Below are positions 1 through 6,818 of a stretch of 15,124 bases of DNA, one piece after another. Under the pieces are notes generated by a model. It was not told where the DNA came from and searched no databases. It worked only from the letters and a program-made list of their open reading frames with translations. This DNA is from Candidatus Stahliibacteriota bacterium (GTDB lineage Bacteria; Hydrothermota; Tepidihabitantia; SM23-42). A program made the position numbers and the translations under genes. How positions within the stretch are numbered: the first letter of the stretch is position 1; each line of letters starts with the position of its first letter. The DNA is taken from positions 1-15,124 of the forward strand of contig JAUWLY010000026.1 of assembly GCA_030613445.1 (NCBI GenBank), in the 5' to 3' direction.

Positions 1-90
1 CAGGGATTGAAAATCTTCCTTTTCTCAGAAGATGGGATCCCTTGTTAGAATTCTGTTTCTTCATTTAATCATCGCGGGCAGAAGCCCGCT

Positions 91-250
91 CCCACATTTA
101 CCATTTAGCAACTTTAGGCAGAAACCAGTTCCCACATTTACCATTTAGCAACTTTAGGCAGAAACCAGTTCCCACATTTACTATTTAGCAACTTTAGGCA
201 GAAACCAGTTCCCACATTTACTATTTAGCAACTTTAGGCAGAAACCAGCC
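91..250. repeat. four tandem copies of a 40-bp unit
   Basis: Four head-to-tail units of exactly 40 bp start at 91, 131, 171 and 211. They begin cccacattta and contain actttaggca and gaaaccag. They differ only by a c/t change (ccattta versus ctattta) and by the last two bases of the final copy. The bases before the first unit (74-89) form a perfect hairpin, gcgggc-agaa-gcccgc. The ggcagaaacc part of each unit looks like a decayed version of that hairpin, so the array seems to have grown by duplication of a degenerate palindromic repeat. No unique spacers separate the copies, so this is not CRISPR. Confidence 0.9.
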
Positions 251-468
251 CCCACAGGAAATGATCATTATTGTGGGAGAGCCCTTCCGGGCTCGAAAGT
301 CGCTCGAGAATCGCGGGCAGAAACCAGCCCCCACAGGGAATAAATATTGTTGTGGGAGAGCCCTTCCGGGCTCGAAAGTCGCTCGAGAATCGCGGGCAGA
401 AGCCCGCTCCCACAGGGAATAAATATTGTTGTGGGAGAGCCCTTCCGGGCTCGAAAGTCGCTCCCGCA
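251..468. repeat. 79-bp palindromic repeat array (REP/BIME-like)
   Basis: Units of 79 bp start at 251 and 330, and a third partial unit starts at 409. Each has a tgtggg end, a hairpin gagccc-ttcc-gggctc, a linker, a second hairpin gcgggc-agaa-gcccgc (decayed in the first unit) and a cccaca end. The best element is 351-414. There tgtggga (351-357) pairs with tcccaca (408-414) around hairpins 358-373 and 392-407. The core tgtgggagcgggctt (reverse strand) resembles the REP sequences known from Pseudomonas, which are mobilised by RAYT-type transposases; that resemblance comes from memory. No transposase is in the window. The array lies just past the 3' end of era. Confidence 0.85.
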
Positions 469-485
469 TTTGCCATTTATCAATA

Positions 486-1352
486 TCAGTATCCTAATTC
501 TTTCAGAAATTTCTTGTCTTTGCGCCACTTTTCTTTTACTTTTACCCATAGTTCGAGATATACTCCACGACCTAAAAATTCTTCAATAGCTCTCCGGGCC
601 TGTTCACCAACCTTTTTCAAAGCTTCTCCATTCTTTCCAATGAGAATGCCTTTCTGAGATTTTCTTTCGACGTAGATGATCGCCCGAATAAAATCCTTGC
701 CCCTTTCCCTCTCTTTGAATTCGTCGATCAGGACACACGTTGAATAGGGTATTTCCTTGCTAAATGATGCGAAGACTTTTTCTCTAATCAGTTCGGCAAC
801 AAAAAACCGCTCCGGCTGGTCTGATATGTCTTCTTCTGGATATAAAAAAGGACCTTCGTGTAAGTATTTAAAGATATTTTTTTTACATGCTTCTATGCCA
901 TCGCCACTGAGTGCTGAGATGGGGATGATTTCTCTAACCGGCAATCCTTTGACTTCATCGATAACCTTCAGCAACTCGCCTTTTTGTACGAGGTCAATCT
1001 TATTGATTACACACAATACAGGTTTTTTCTTGGATGCTTTCAAAAGAGTTTTAGGGTAATCTCCTGGTTTGAACCATGGGGTGATCATCCAGATAATAAT
1101 GTCGGCGTCAGTGATCGCCTTTTTGATCTGTTTAACCATCTGCTCTTGTAATGCATAACTTGGTTCAATGACACCGGGTGTATCAAGAAAGTAACACTGA
1201 TATTCACCCTCGGTGAGAATGCCGAGGATACGCTTCCTTGTTGTCTGGGGTTTGGCAGTGACAATCGATAACTTGATTTTGAGTAATCGATTGAGCAGTG
1301 TTGACTTACCGACATTTGGTTTGCCGATTATGGAAATATAACCCGATTTCAT
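486..1352 (-). CDS. era: GTPase Era (ribosome assembly)
   Basis: Era is a GTPase that binds the 3' end of 16S rRNA during small-subunit maturation. The 288-residue product has the full set of motifs: Walker A GKPNVGKS (10-17), the switch I region with TT at 37-38, DTPG (57-60), NKID (117-120) and SAL (146-148). A C-terminal KH domain follows, with its GKNG loop at 239-242. Length and order match the family. The start is fixed: reading upstream in frame, only five codons (none a usual start) separate this ATG from a TAG stop. There is no purine-rich ribosome site; the start directly follows the T-tract of the terminator at 1353-1380. It lies downstream of the membrane-protein gene on the same strand, and no promoter of its own was seen. 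Confidence 0.97.
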   Translation of the reverse strand: MKSGYISIIGKPNVGKSTLLNRLLKIKLSIVTAKPQTTRKRILGILTEGEYQCYFLDTPGVIEPSYALQEQMVKQIKKAITDADIIIWMITPWFKPGDYPKTLLKASKKKPVLCVINKIDLVQKGELLKVIDEVKGLPVREIIPISALSGDGIEACKKNIFKYLHEGPFLYPEEDISDQPERFFVAELIREKVFASFSKEIPYSTCVLIDEFKERERGKDFIRAIIYVERKSQKGILIGKNGEALKKVGEQARRAIEEFLGRGVYLELWVKVKEKWRKDKKFLKELGY

Positions 1353-1380
1353 AAAAAGATGGGGGTGCTAGGCACCCCCA
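1353..1380 (-). terminator. rho-independent terminator abutting the era start codon
   Basis: An 8-bp perfect stem, gggggtgc (1361-1368) with gcaccccc (1372-1379), has a 3-nt loop. Read on the minus strand it is followed by atcttttt, ending at base 1353, and the era ATG begins at 1352. It lies 21 bp past the stop of the membrane-protein gene, so it probably terminates that gene. Partial readthrough would supply era. Confidence 0.85.
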
Positions 1381-1400
1381 ATTATTTGCAGGATCTTCAA

Positions 1401-2603
1401 CTAATCTTCTTTAGTTGTCTTCTTTTTCGGTGTCCTCTTTGATTTCTTTTTTTCAGCTTTCGCCTCTTTTGCTTCTTCGACTTTTTTCTCTTGTAGATCA
1501 TCAAAGATCTCTTCCTTTATTTCAAGCAGATTCTTATCATCCTTTTTCTTCACCAGTACAGTAAAAATCAGGGTATTACCAGACCAGAATATCGTACCGC
1601 CAAAAGAGAGAACAACGAGGACTATTAAATAATAAATGATACCCAGAATAAATGAAGCGATGGCACTCGCCCAATTTGTAGCCGTCACATAGCCAGGTGG
1701 AAATAGCAGATTGGACATGCCGATCCATTCGACGTAGTCAATAAACAAGTTGTAGTACACTTCAGGACAGAATGGAGGTAAGCTAATTTTTACGTAGTAA
1801 GCAGCATTAAAGAAAATATTGTCAATTTTTGCAGCCGGTACAATAATACCGATGATATCGTGCACCAAGAAGATAGCCTTGGCGGCAAAGAAACCAACTA
1901 TTGCAACACCAAGGATTTGGACGACTTTGAGAAGAACTTCATAGGTAATGAGTCTCCATGGTTGATCATTGACTACTGAAAATGATTCAAAAAGGGTATC
2001 AAAAGTATCATTACCGGTAGTGCCAACAATTGCTGGTCCGATGATGAGGGATACTACAGTAACAATAAGCAGATAAATAATAGCTAGACTGACAAAAAAG
2101 GCGGGTATTGCAAAAAGAACAAAGAATAATTGGCCAAAGTACGGTATCCAGGTTATTAAACCAAGCAGTATTCCGCCGAGCACGAGCAAAACCATACACA
2201 GAATAAGAACAAATGGTGCTATGATAGCAGATTTCCCGGTTTTTAAAGCGAATTTGATGGCGTCTTTTACTTCATAGAATTCATCACCCTTGAGTTGTTC
2301 GTATGTGATTTTTGAGACAGCGACACCAGCGAGCAATGCAACACAGACCCACCACAATACTCCGATGATCCACAGGACATAACTATACCACGGCATTCCC
2401 CATTGGAGTACTGGCACAAGACGGAAAGCCTCCCAAATCTCGCCAAGTTCCACACCAGCTGCAAGGTAAGCGAGAAAAGAGAAAATGCCATAACCTATAA
2501 AAGCTATAAGAAAACCGAGAAAAGTAACCCAGATTTTCTTAGGACTGAAGCCTAATCTGCCAGCTCTAAAAACATCTTTATAATTGAAGTGTAAATTAGT
2601 CAC
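1401..2603 (-). CDS. multi-pass membrane protein with charged C-terminal tail
   Basis: Not a protein I can name. The 400-residue product starts at GTG (2601-2603) with AGGAGG four bases upstream. Hydrophobic segments lie at about 24-49, 72-96, 125-152, 157-192 (probably two), 222-248 and 309-350 (probably two). The last 45 or so residues are a Lys/Glu-rich hydrophilic tail, probably cytosolic. The stretch from 199, DTFDTLFESFSVVNDQPWR, recalls a motif in planctomycete-type integral membrane proteins (D.FD.L.R..SY...RPW); this is from memory and weak. It has its own promoter (2636-2663) and terminator (1353-1380) and lies upstream of era. The charged tail could bind RNA, DNA or membrane lipid, but nothing here decides that. 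Stop codon TAG. Confidence 0.85.
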   Translation of the reverse strand: MTNLHFNYKDVFRAGRLGFSPKKIWVTFLGFLIAFIGYGIFSFLAYLAAGVELGEIWEAFRLVPVLQWGMPWYSYVLWIIGVLWWVCVALLAGVAVSKITYEQLKGDEFYEVKDAIKFALKTGKSAIIAPFVLILCMVLLVLGGILLGLITWIPYFGQLFFVLFAIPAFFVSLAIIYLLIVTVVSLIIGPAIVGTTGNDTFDTLFESFSVVNDQPWRLITYEVLLKVVQILGVAIVGFFAAKAIFLVHDIIGIIVPAAKIDNIFFNAAYYVKISLPPFCPEVYYNLFIDYVEWIGMSNLLFPPGYVTATNWASAIASFILGIIYYLIVLVVLSFGGTIFWSGNTLIFTVLVKKKDDKNLLEIKEEIFDDLQEKKVEEAKEAKAEKKKSKRTPKKKTTKED

Positions 2604-2635
2604 TGTACCTCCTATTTTCGTATATTATTTGTTGT

Positions 2636-2663
2636 ATTATAATCATAGTAATCGAATTGTCAA
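2636..2663 (-). promoter_or_regulatory. perfect sigma70-type promoter for the 1401-2603 gene
   Basis: On the minus strand TTGACA (2658-2663) is followed by a 16-bp spacer and TATAAT (2636-2641). The predicted start of transcription is near 2629, giving a leader of about 25 nt that includes AGGAGG. Confidence 0.85.
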
Positions 2664-2744
2664 TAGCTTTGACGTAGATTTTTGAAAAATACCAGAAATC
2701 TGTATAGAGCAATGAGTATTTCTTGGAACCTTCAGGATAAATTG

Positions 2745-2772
2745 TTGACAACCGATAAATTATTAATATAAT
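2745..2772 (+). promoter_or_regulatory. perfect sigma70-type promoter for tatA
   Basis: TTGACA (2745-2750), a 16-bp spacer, then TATAAT (2767-2772). The predicted transcription start is near 2779. That falls in or next to the AGGAGG at 2778-2783, so the tatA leader would be only about 10 nt long. The promoter is divergent from the one at 2636-2663. Confidence 0.8.
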
Positions 2773-2787
2773 TTGTCAGGAGGAATT

Positions 2788-2985
2788 ATGAATATTGGCT
2801 GGCAGGAAATACTGTTAATACTATTTATTGCCCTTTTGCTTTTTGGCGCGAAGAAAATACCTGATCTGGCGCGATCTATGGGAAAAGGGATTAAGGAGTT
2901 TAAAAAAGGCTTGAATGAGATTGAGAATCCAAGCGAAGACAATAAAAGCAAAGAAACCAGCGAAAAAAAGAAGGTAGATAAATAG
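2788..2985 (+). CDS. tatA: Sec-independent translocase TatA/TatE-type subunit
   Basis: TatA oligomers form the pore through which the Tat pathway exports folded proteins. The 65-residue product has the usual layout: a short N-terminal hydrophobic helix (about 5-19, ILLILFIALLLF), the hinge FGAKKIPDLARSMGKGIKEF with the conserved FG and GKGIKEFKK, then a highly charged tail. A TTG at 2773 is in frame but overlaps the Shine-Dalgarno sequence AGGAGG (2778-2783). The ATG at 2788 is well spaced from that site and is chosen. No tatC is in the window. Nothing terminator-like lies before the tRNA 68 bp downstream, so the two may be co-transcribed. Stop codon TAG. Confidence 0.95.
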   Translation: MNIGWQEILLILFIALLLFGAKKIPDLARSMGKGIKEFKKGLNEIENPSEDNKSKETSEKKKVDK

Positions 2986-3053
2986 GCTTTCTTGTAGTAT
3001 TGGCGGCGCAATAGATTTTTGTGCAAAGTGAACAATGGTCCATTTGGTTCAAA

Positions 3054-3142
3054 GGAGAGGTGTCCGAGTGGCCGAAGGAGCACGATTGGAAATCGTGTGT
3101 CTGCTGAGAAGTGGATCGTGGGTTCAAATCCCACCCTCTCCG
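3054..3142 (+). tRNA. tRNA-Ser (anticodon GGA)
   Basis: The acceptor stem ggagagg (3054-3060) pairs with cctctcc (3135-3141), with discriminator G at 3142. The anticodon stem cacga/tcgtg holds the loop ttggaaa with GGA at 3088-3090. A long class II variable arm (3098-3117) is as expected for serine. The T arm is gtggg-ttcaaat-cccac (3118-3134). CCA is not encoded. The gene lies between tatA and the PASTA genes with no promoter of its own that I can recognise. Confidence 0.97.
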
Positions 3143-3146
3143 TTCC

Positions 3147-3163
3147 CGCACCGTGAAGGTGCG
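3147..3163 (+). other. hairpin just past tRNA-Ser
   Basis: A 6-bp perfect stem, cgcacc (3147-3152) with ggtgcg (3158-3163), has a 5-nt loop five bases after the tRNA. No T-tract follows, so it is not a canonical terminator. It could mark a 3' processing site if the tRNA is cut from a longer transcript. Confidence 0.45.
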
Positions 3164-3269
3164 TGATGATTACAGAGATGTTAAACCAGATGACAGAGAT
3201 GAATAACATCACTGGAATCTTTCTGTTAATCACTGTTATCGATGAGCAACGCTCACAGAAAGGAGAATC

Positions 3270-3998
3270 ATGTATTATAATGGCACAAAGAATGTTCTAG
3301 TATCTTTTGTAGTTGCATTTTTCACTTCGATTGTAGTATGTGTGATTTTTTTCGTTATCATGCCCTTGCTGAAGACAACTCCAGATACAATGGTGCCAGA
3401 CTTGTCTGGTTCAACGATTGAACAGGCACGAGTGATCACTGAACAGCGTAGTCTGTTGCTTGTTGTTGGAGGTGAAGAAGAAAGCGAAAAATACAGTGAG
3501 AATCTTATATGTCGTCAAGCACCGCTTCCAAGATCAGCAGTACGCACAAAATCCACAGTCACTGTTTTCGTATCTAAAGGGTCAAGTCAGGTGGTCTTAC
3601 CAGATTTCAAGGGACAAGGCTTGAGTGAAGTTACGGTGAGGCTCGCGGAACTAGGCCTGAAAATCGGGGAGGTAAAAAGCGAAGAAAATGCAACCATCGA
3701 TAAGGACCGGATCATTTCAACTGAGCCAAGAGCCGGTTCCAAAGTAAATAAAGGCGATGTGATTTCAGTAGTGCTGAGCCGGGGTGTTGAAGTGATAAAG
3801 GTACCAAGACTGATCGGCAAATCTCTTTCGACAGCAAAACGAATAATTGAAGACAACGGTTTTGTTGTTGGGTCTGTATCATGGGAAGTCAGCATTGATT
3901 ACAATGTTGGTATAATAATGCGTCAGAAACCCGGTGCCGGGCAGAAGGTAAGAAAAGGTTCTAAGATCAATCTTGTTGTGGCCACGGTTCTTGAATGA
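3270..3998 (+). CDS. membrane-anchored protein with three PASTA domains
   Basis: PASTA domains bind peptidoglycan fragments or beta-lactams and usually form the outer part of PknB-type kinases or of penicillin-binding proteins. This 242-residue protein has one N-terminal membrane helix (about 9-33) and then three PASTA repeats: about 41-104 (starts VPDLSG), 108-171 (VLPDFKGQ) and 176-240 (VPRLIGKS). Each ends in a beta strand such as VTVFVSKG or ISVVLSRG. There is no kinase or transpeptidase domain, and none fits upstream. AAAGGAG precedes the ATG. The stop overlaps the start of the next gene (ATGA), so the two are translationally coupled. A likely role is sensing or scaffolding at the cell wall; that is inference. 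Confidence 0.92.
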   Translation: MYYNGTKNVLVSFVVAFFTSIVVCVIFFVIMPLLKTTPDTMVPDLSGSTIEQARVITEQRSLLLVVGGEEESEKYSENLICRQAPLPRSAVRTKSTVTVFVSKGSSQVVLPDFKGQGLSEVTVRLAELGLKIGEVKSEENATIDKDRIISTEPRAGSKVNKGDVISVVLSRGVEVIKVPRLIGKSLSTAKRIIEDNGFVVGSVSWEVSIDYNVGIIMRQKPGAGQKVRKGSKINLVVATVLE

Positions 3999-4699
3999 AA
4001 AAAGCTCTTCTCTATCTCTTGGTAATCTTAGCCTTTTTTGTTGTTGGTATTCTCATCGCCAATTTTCTCATCATGCCTTTGATAGTCCACAAAGGTAGAG
4101 AAGTCATCGTTCCCAATGTCTGCAACTTATCTTTAGAAGAAGCTATGAATGAGTTGAAAAAGCGCGGTCTAGATGGACTTGCGACAGAAAGAAGACATGA
4201 CCAGATCATAGAAGAAGGGTACATAATTATACAGGATCCTTTGCCTGACCAGAAAGTGAAGTCAGGTCGGATTATACATCTCACTGTTAGTTCAGGTCCA
4301 CAGGTTATAAAGGTTCCATTTCTTGCTGGCGTTGATATTCAAAAGGGTGAACTGATTCTCAAGCGTCTTGGTTTCACAATTGAGAAAATCGATTACGTTA
4401 ATTCTGATACAATTATCAGAGGGGAGATAATTAGAACAATTCCAGAACATGAAGTTGAATTAACAAAAGGTGATGCTGTAAAAGTAATCGTCAGCAAAGG
4501 ACCGGTTCTGAAAATGCCAAAGCTCACAGGTAAAACACAGCATGAAGTTGAAGCTGAATTAGAAAAACTGGGTTTAGTCCTTGGTGAAATTAAAGAAGTT
4601 GAAGGGAGCGGTGTAAAAGGTAGTGTAATCGTGCAGAGTCCAGCACCAGATCAGATCGTTGAACCTGGTGATACTGTCACGCTTATGGTGATTAAGTGA
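3995..4699 (+). CDS. second membrane-anchored protein with three PASTA domains
   Basis: A 234-residue paralogue-like partner of the preceding gene with the same architecture. It has an N-terminal membrane helix (about 5-29) and PASTA repeats at about 38-101 (VPNVCNLS), 105-169 (VPFLAGVD) and 172-234 (MPKLTGKT). Identity to the first protein looks low outside the PASTA signature positions, so duplication, if it happened, is old. It is coupled on both sides: ATGA overlap upstream and GTGA overlap with rpe downstream. No catalytic domain is present. Tandem kinase-less PASTA proteins could work as a heteromeric wall sensor or could present peptidoglycan to a partner encoded elsewhere. Confidence 0.92.
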   Translation: MKKALLYLLVILAFFVVGILIANFLIMPLIVHKGREVIVPNVCNLSLEEAMNELKKRGLDGLATERRHDQIIEEGYIIIQDPLPDQKVKSGRIIHLTVSSGPQVIKVPFLAGVDIQKGELILKRLGFTIEKIDYVNSDTIIRGEIIRTIPEHEVELTKGDAVKVIVSKGPVLKMPKLTGKTQHEVEAELEKLGLVLGEIKEVEGSGVKGSVIVQSPAPDQIVEPGDTVTLMVIK

Positions 4700-5346
4700 A
4701 GGTTGCGCCTTCAATCATTGCGGCGAACTTCGCCGCGTTCCAAAACGAGATAAAAGGAATAGAGAAAGCAGGTGCTGACCTATTGCATCTTGATGTCATG
4801 GACGGGGTGTTTGTTCCTAATCTGACTTTTGGTCCCATGGTTGTGGATGCGATCAATACGGTCACGGAGTTAGAGTTGGATACTCATCTTATGATTATTA
4901 ACCCAGAGAAGTACCTTAAACAGTTTATTGATGCCGGTGCTGACTGGATTTCTTTTCATTGTGAAGCAACCAAACAAACAGATACATGCCTTGAGTATAT
5001 CAAAGGCAGGAACAGGAAAGCAGGGCTCGCAATAAACCCTACCACACCTTTTGCCAGGATCATACAGTACGTTGAACAGCTGGATTATTTGTTGATCATG
5101 ACAGTCAATCCAGGGTTTTACGGACAGAAATTCATGTCTGATGTTTTAGCAAAGGTCAAAGAAGCCAAAGACTATATAAACAAGCACGAATTGAGTTGCT
5201 TGCTAGAGGTCGATGGTGGTATCAACTACGCCAATGCCTGTTTGATTAATCAGGCGGGTGCTGATATTATTGTAGCAGGCGCTGGTGTATTCAAACAAGG
5301 TGATTACAGCGAAGCAATAGAAAGATTGAGATGTTCGAAGGTCTGA
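4696..5346 (+). CDS. rpe: ribulose-phosphate 3-epimerase
   Basis: Rpe interconverts D-ribulose 5-phosphate and D-xylulose 5-phosphate in the pentose phosphate pathway. The 216-residue TIM barrel has all the expected signatures: APSIIAANF near the N-terminus, HLDVMDGVFVPN (31-42) with metal and catalytic residues H31 and D33, H64 in DTHLM, MTVNPGFYGQKF (135-146), and EVDGGI (171-176) with catalytic D173. It starts at GTG; the GTGA overlap with the preceding stop makes this start natural. In Firmicutes rpe often lies beside a PASTA-domain kinase (prpC-prkC-rsgA-rpe); here it lies beside kinase-less PASTA proteins. Confidence 0.97.
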   Translation: MKVAPSIIAANFAAFQNEIKGIEKAGADLLHLDVMDGVFVPNLTFGPMVVDAINTVTELELDTHLMIINPEKYLKQFIDAGADWISFHCEATKQTDTCLEYIKGRNRKAGLAINPTTPFARIIQYVEQLDYLLIMTVNPGFYGQKFMSDVLAKVKEAKDYINKHELSCLLEVDGGINYANACLINQAGADIIVAGAGVFKQGDYSEAIERLRCSKV

Positions 5347-6626
5347 TTGACCGATTCCAATTAATAAGAAGAAAAATATTAGGTTATGGTCGGATAACCG
5401 ATCGTGAAATTACGGTTATTCTAAAGGATATCAGAATCACCTTACTTGAAGCTGATGTCAATTATAAAGTCGTAAAAGATTTTATCAGTGAACTGAACAT
5501 AAAATGCACTGGCTTAGAACTGGCGAAAACCTTTAACCCCGGTGATATTGTCCTCAAAACTGTCTACGAAGAATTAACCAAGCTGCTTGGCTCAAAGCCC
5601 CAGAAAATGCAATTCAAATCGAGTGGACCGTTGATAATAGGTTTAATCGGCCTGCAAGGTGTAGGCAAAACAACGACCGCCGCGAAACTGGCTTTGAAAT
5701 ATAAAGCTAAAAATCCCTTGTTAGTAGCGGCTGATGCCAAGCGGCCAGCCGCCTATGAGCAGTTGAGTCAACTTGGGCAGCGAGCCAAGATCCCGGTCTG
5801 TCCACTCCACCAAGGTAGCACAAAAGCTACTGTAAAGAAAGCAATTAAGCAGGCTATTGACCAAGGTCATATGTTTGTCATCGTTGATACTGCGGGGAGA
5901 CTGCATCTTGATGACGAGCTTATTGAAGAACTCAAAGAAATCGACCGAATTGTCAAGTTTGATTACCGTTTACTTGTTGCCGATGGAATGAGCGGTCAAG
6001 ATGCGGTAAATCAGGCAAAGACGTTTCGAGAAAAGATCGGGTTGGACGGTGCGATTCTCACGAAAATGGATGGTGATGCTCGAGGTGGTGCAGCACTGTC
6101 CATAACCCGGGCTGCGCAGGTACCGATATTCTATATTGGAACGAGCGAAAATCTGAATAATCTTGAGCAATTCTATCCAGAGCGTATGGCGCAACGAATT
6201 ATGGGTATGGGTGATTTGGCGAGTCTTGCGGAAAAGCTGAAAGTTGTTGAAGGAAGGTTCGACGAAAAGAAGATACGAGCTAAGGTAATGAAGGGTGAAC
6301 TCAATTTTGATGATTTTTTAGCTCAATTAAAGGCAGTCAAGAAACTTGGTCCTCTTTCAAAACTTGCTGCAATGATGCCTGGGGTCAGGGAGAATGATAT
6401 TAAAGAGGATGAACTAAAGAAGATTGAAGCCATAATCAATTCAATGACCAAGAAAGAAAGAGTTAACCCCGATGTGATCAATGGGTCGCGTAAACGCCGA
6501 ATCGCCGCAGGTAGCGGCACGACAACAAGGGATGTAAATCAGCTGTTAAAGCAATTTGACTACGCAAGTAAGCTTTTGAAAAAGATGGGCAAAAACCTCC
6601 CCAAGAATATACTATCCGGGAGTTAG
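5331..6626 (+). CDS. ffh: signal recognition particle GTPase Ffh
   Basis: Ffh binds signal sequences and SRP RNA and delivers ribosomes to the membrane through FtsY. The 431-residue product has an N domain (1-95, starting MFEGLIDRF like other Ffh). Its G domain carries GLQGVGKT (107-114), the DAKRPAAYEQL insertion-box motif (135-145), DTAGR (186-190) and TKMDGDARGG (244-253). The M domain runs from about 300 with the RNA-binding SRKRRIAAGSG helix region. It is complete and of near-normal length. The start lies 16 bp inside rpe, with only a weak GAAAG ribosome site, so coupling to rpe is likely. Stop codon TAG; a terminator follows at 6779. Confidence 0.97.
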   Translation: MFEGLIDRFQLIRRKILGYGRITDREITVILKDIRITLLEADVNYKVVKDFISELNIKCTGLELAKTFNPGDIVLKTVYEELTKLLGSKPQKMQFKSSGPLIIGLIGLQGVGKTTTAAKLALKYKAKNPLLVAADAKRPAAYEQLSQLGQRAKIPVCPLHQGSTKATVKKAIKQAIDQGHMFVIVDTAGRLHLDDELIEELKEIDRIVKFDYRLLVADGMSGQDAVNQAKTFREKIGLDGAILTKMDGDARGGAALSITRAAQVPIFYIGTSENLNNLEQFYPERMAQRIMGMGDLASLAEKLKVVEGRFDEKKIRAKVMKGELNFDDFLAQLKAVKKLGPLSKLAAMMPGVRENDIKEDELKKIEAIINSMTKKERVNPDVINGSRKRRIAAGSGTTTRDVNQLLKQFDYASKLLKKMGKNLPKNILSGS

Positions 6627-6770
6627 ATCTGTGAAAGACAGTTCTAAGGTTAGCGTTTTTTGGCATCGCTGCGCGTATCGTTGTACGGTTATAGTATGAT
6701 GTTTATAAGACGACATCCCTAAACGAATTACCATACGAGCTGCCATGCCGTTTAACATACAACGAATACC

Positions 6771-6802
6771 AAAAAAAAGGGGGAGCTATGGCTCCCCCTT
6801 TT
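6771..6802. terminator. bidirectional rho-independent terminator
   Basis: An 8-bp perfect stem, gggggagc (6779-6786) with gctccccc (6791-6798), has a 4-nt loop. It is preceded by A8 (6771-6778) and followed by T4 and then gtattttt. It serves the ffh operon on the plus strand and the lipoprotein gene on the minus strand. The 144 bp between ffh and this site hold nothing I can recognise. Confidence 0.9.
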
Positions 6803-6818
6803 GTATTTTTCTAATACA

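Noticed and set aside
91..250. CRISPR array
   Set aside because: The units are contiguous 40-bp copies with no unique spacers, and no cas gene is near.
221..657. Several open frames of 80-130 codons on both strands
   Set aside because: They are made of the 40- and 79-bp repeats (the product repeats the same words) or of antisense era; no ribosome site.
2773..2787. Earlier TTG start for tatA
   Set aside because: It overlaps the AGGAGG site and would begin before the predicted transcription start; the ATG at 2788 fits both.
2763..3233. Minus-strand frames that include GWDLNPR-like peptides
   Set aside because: They are the well known false frames antisense to a tRNA-Ser and its flanks; they also cover tatA on the wrong strand.
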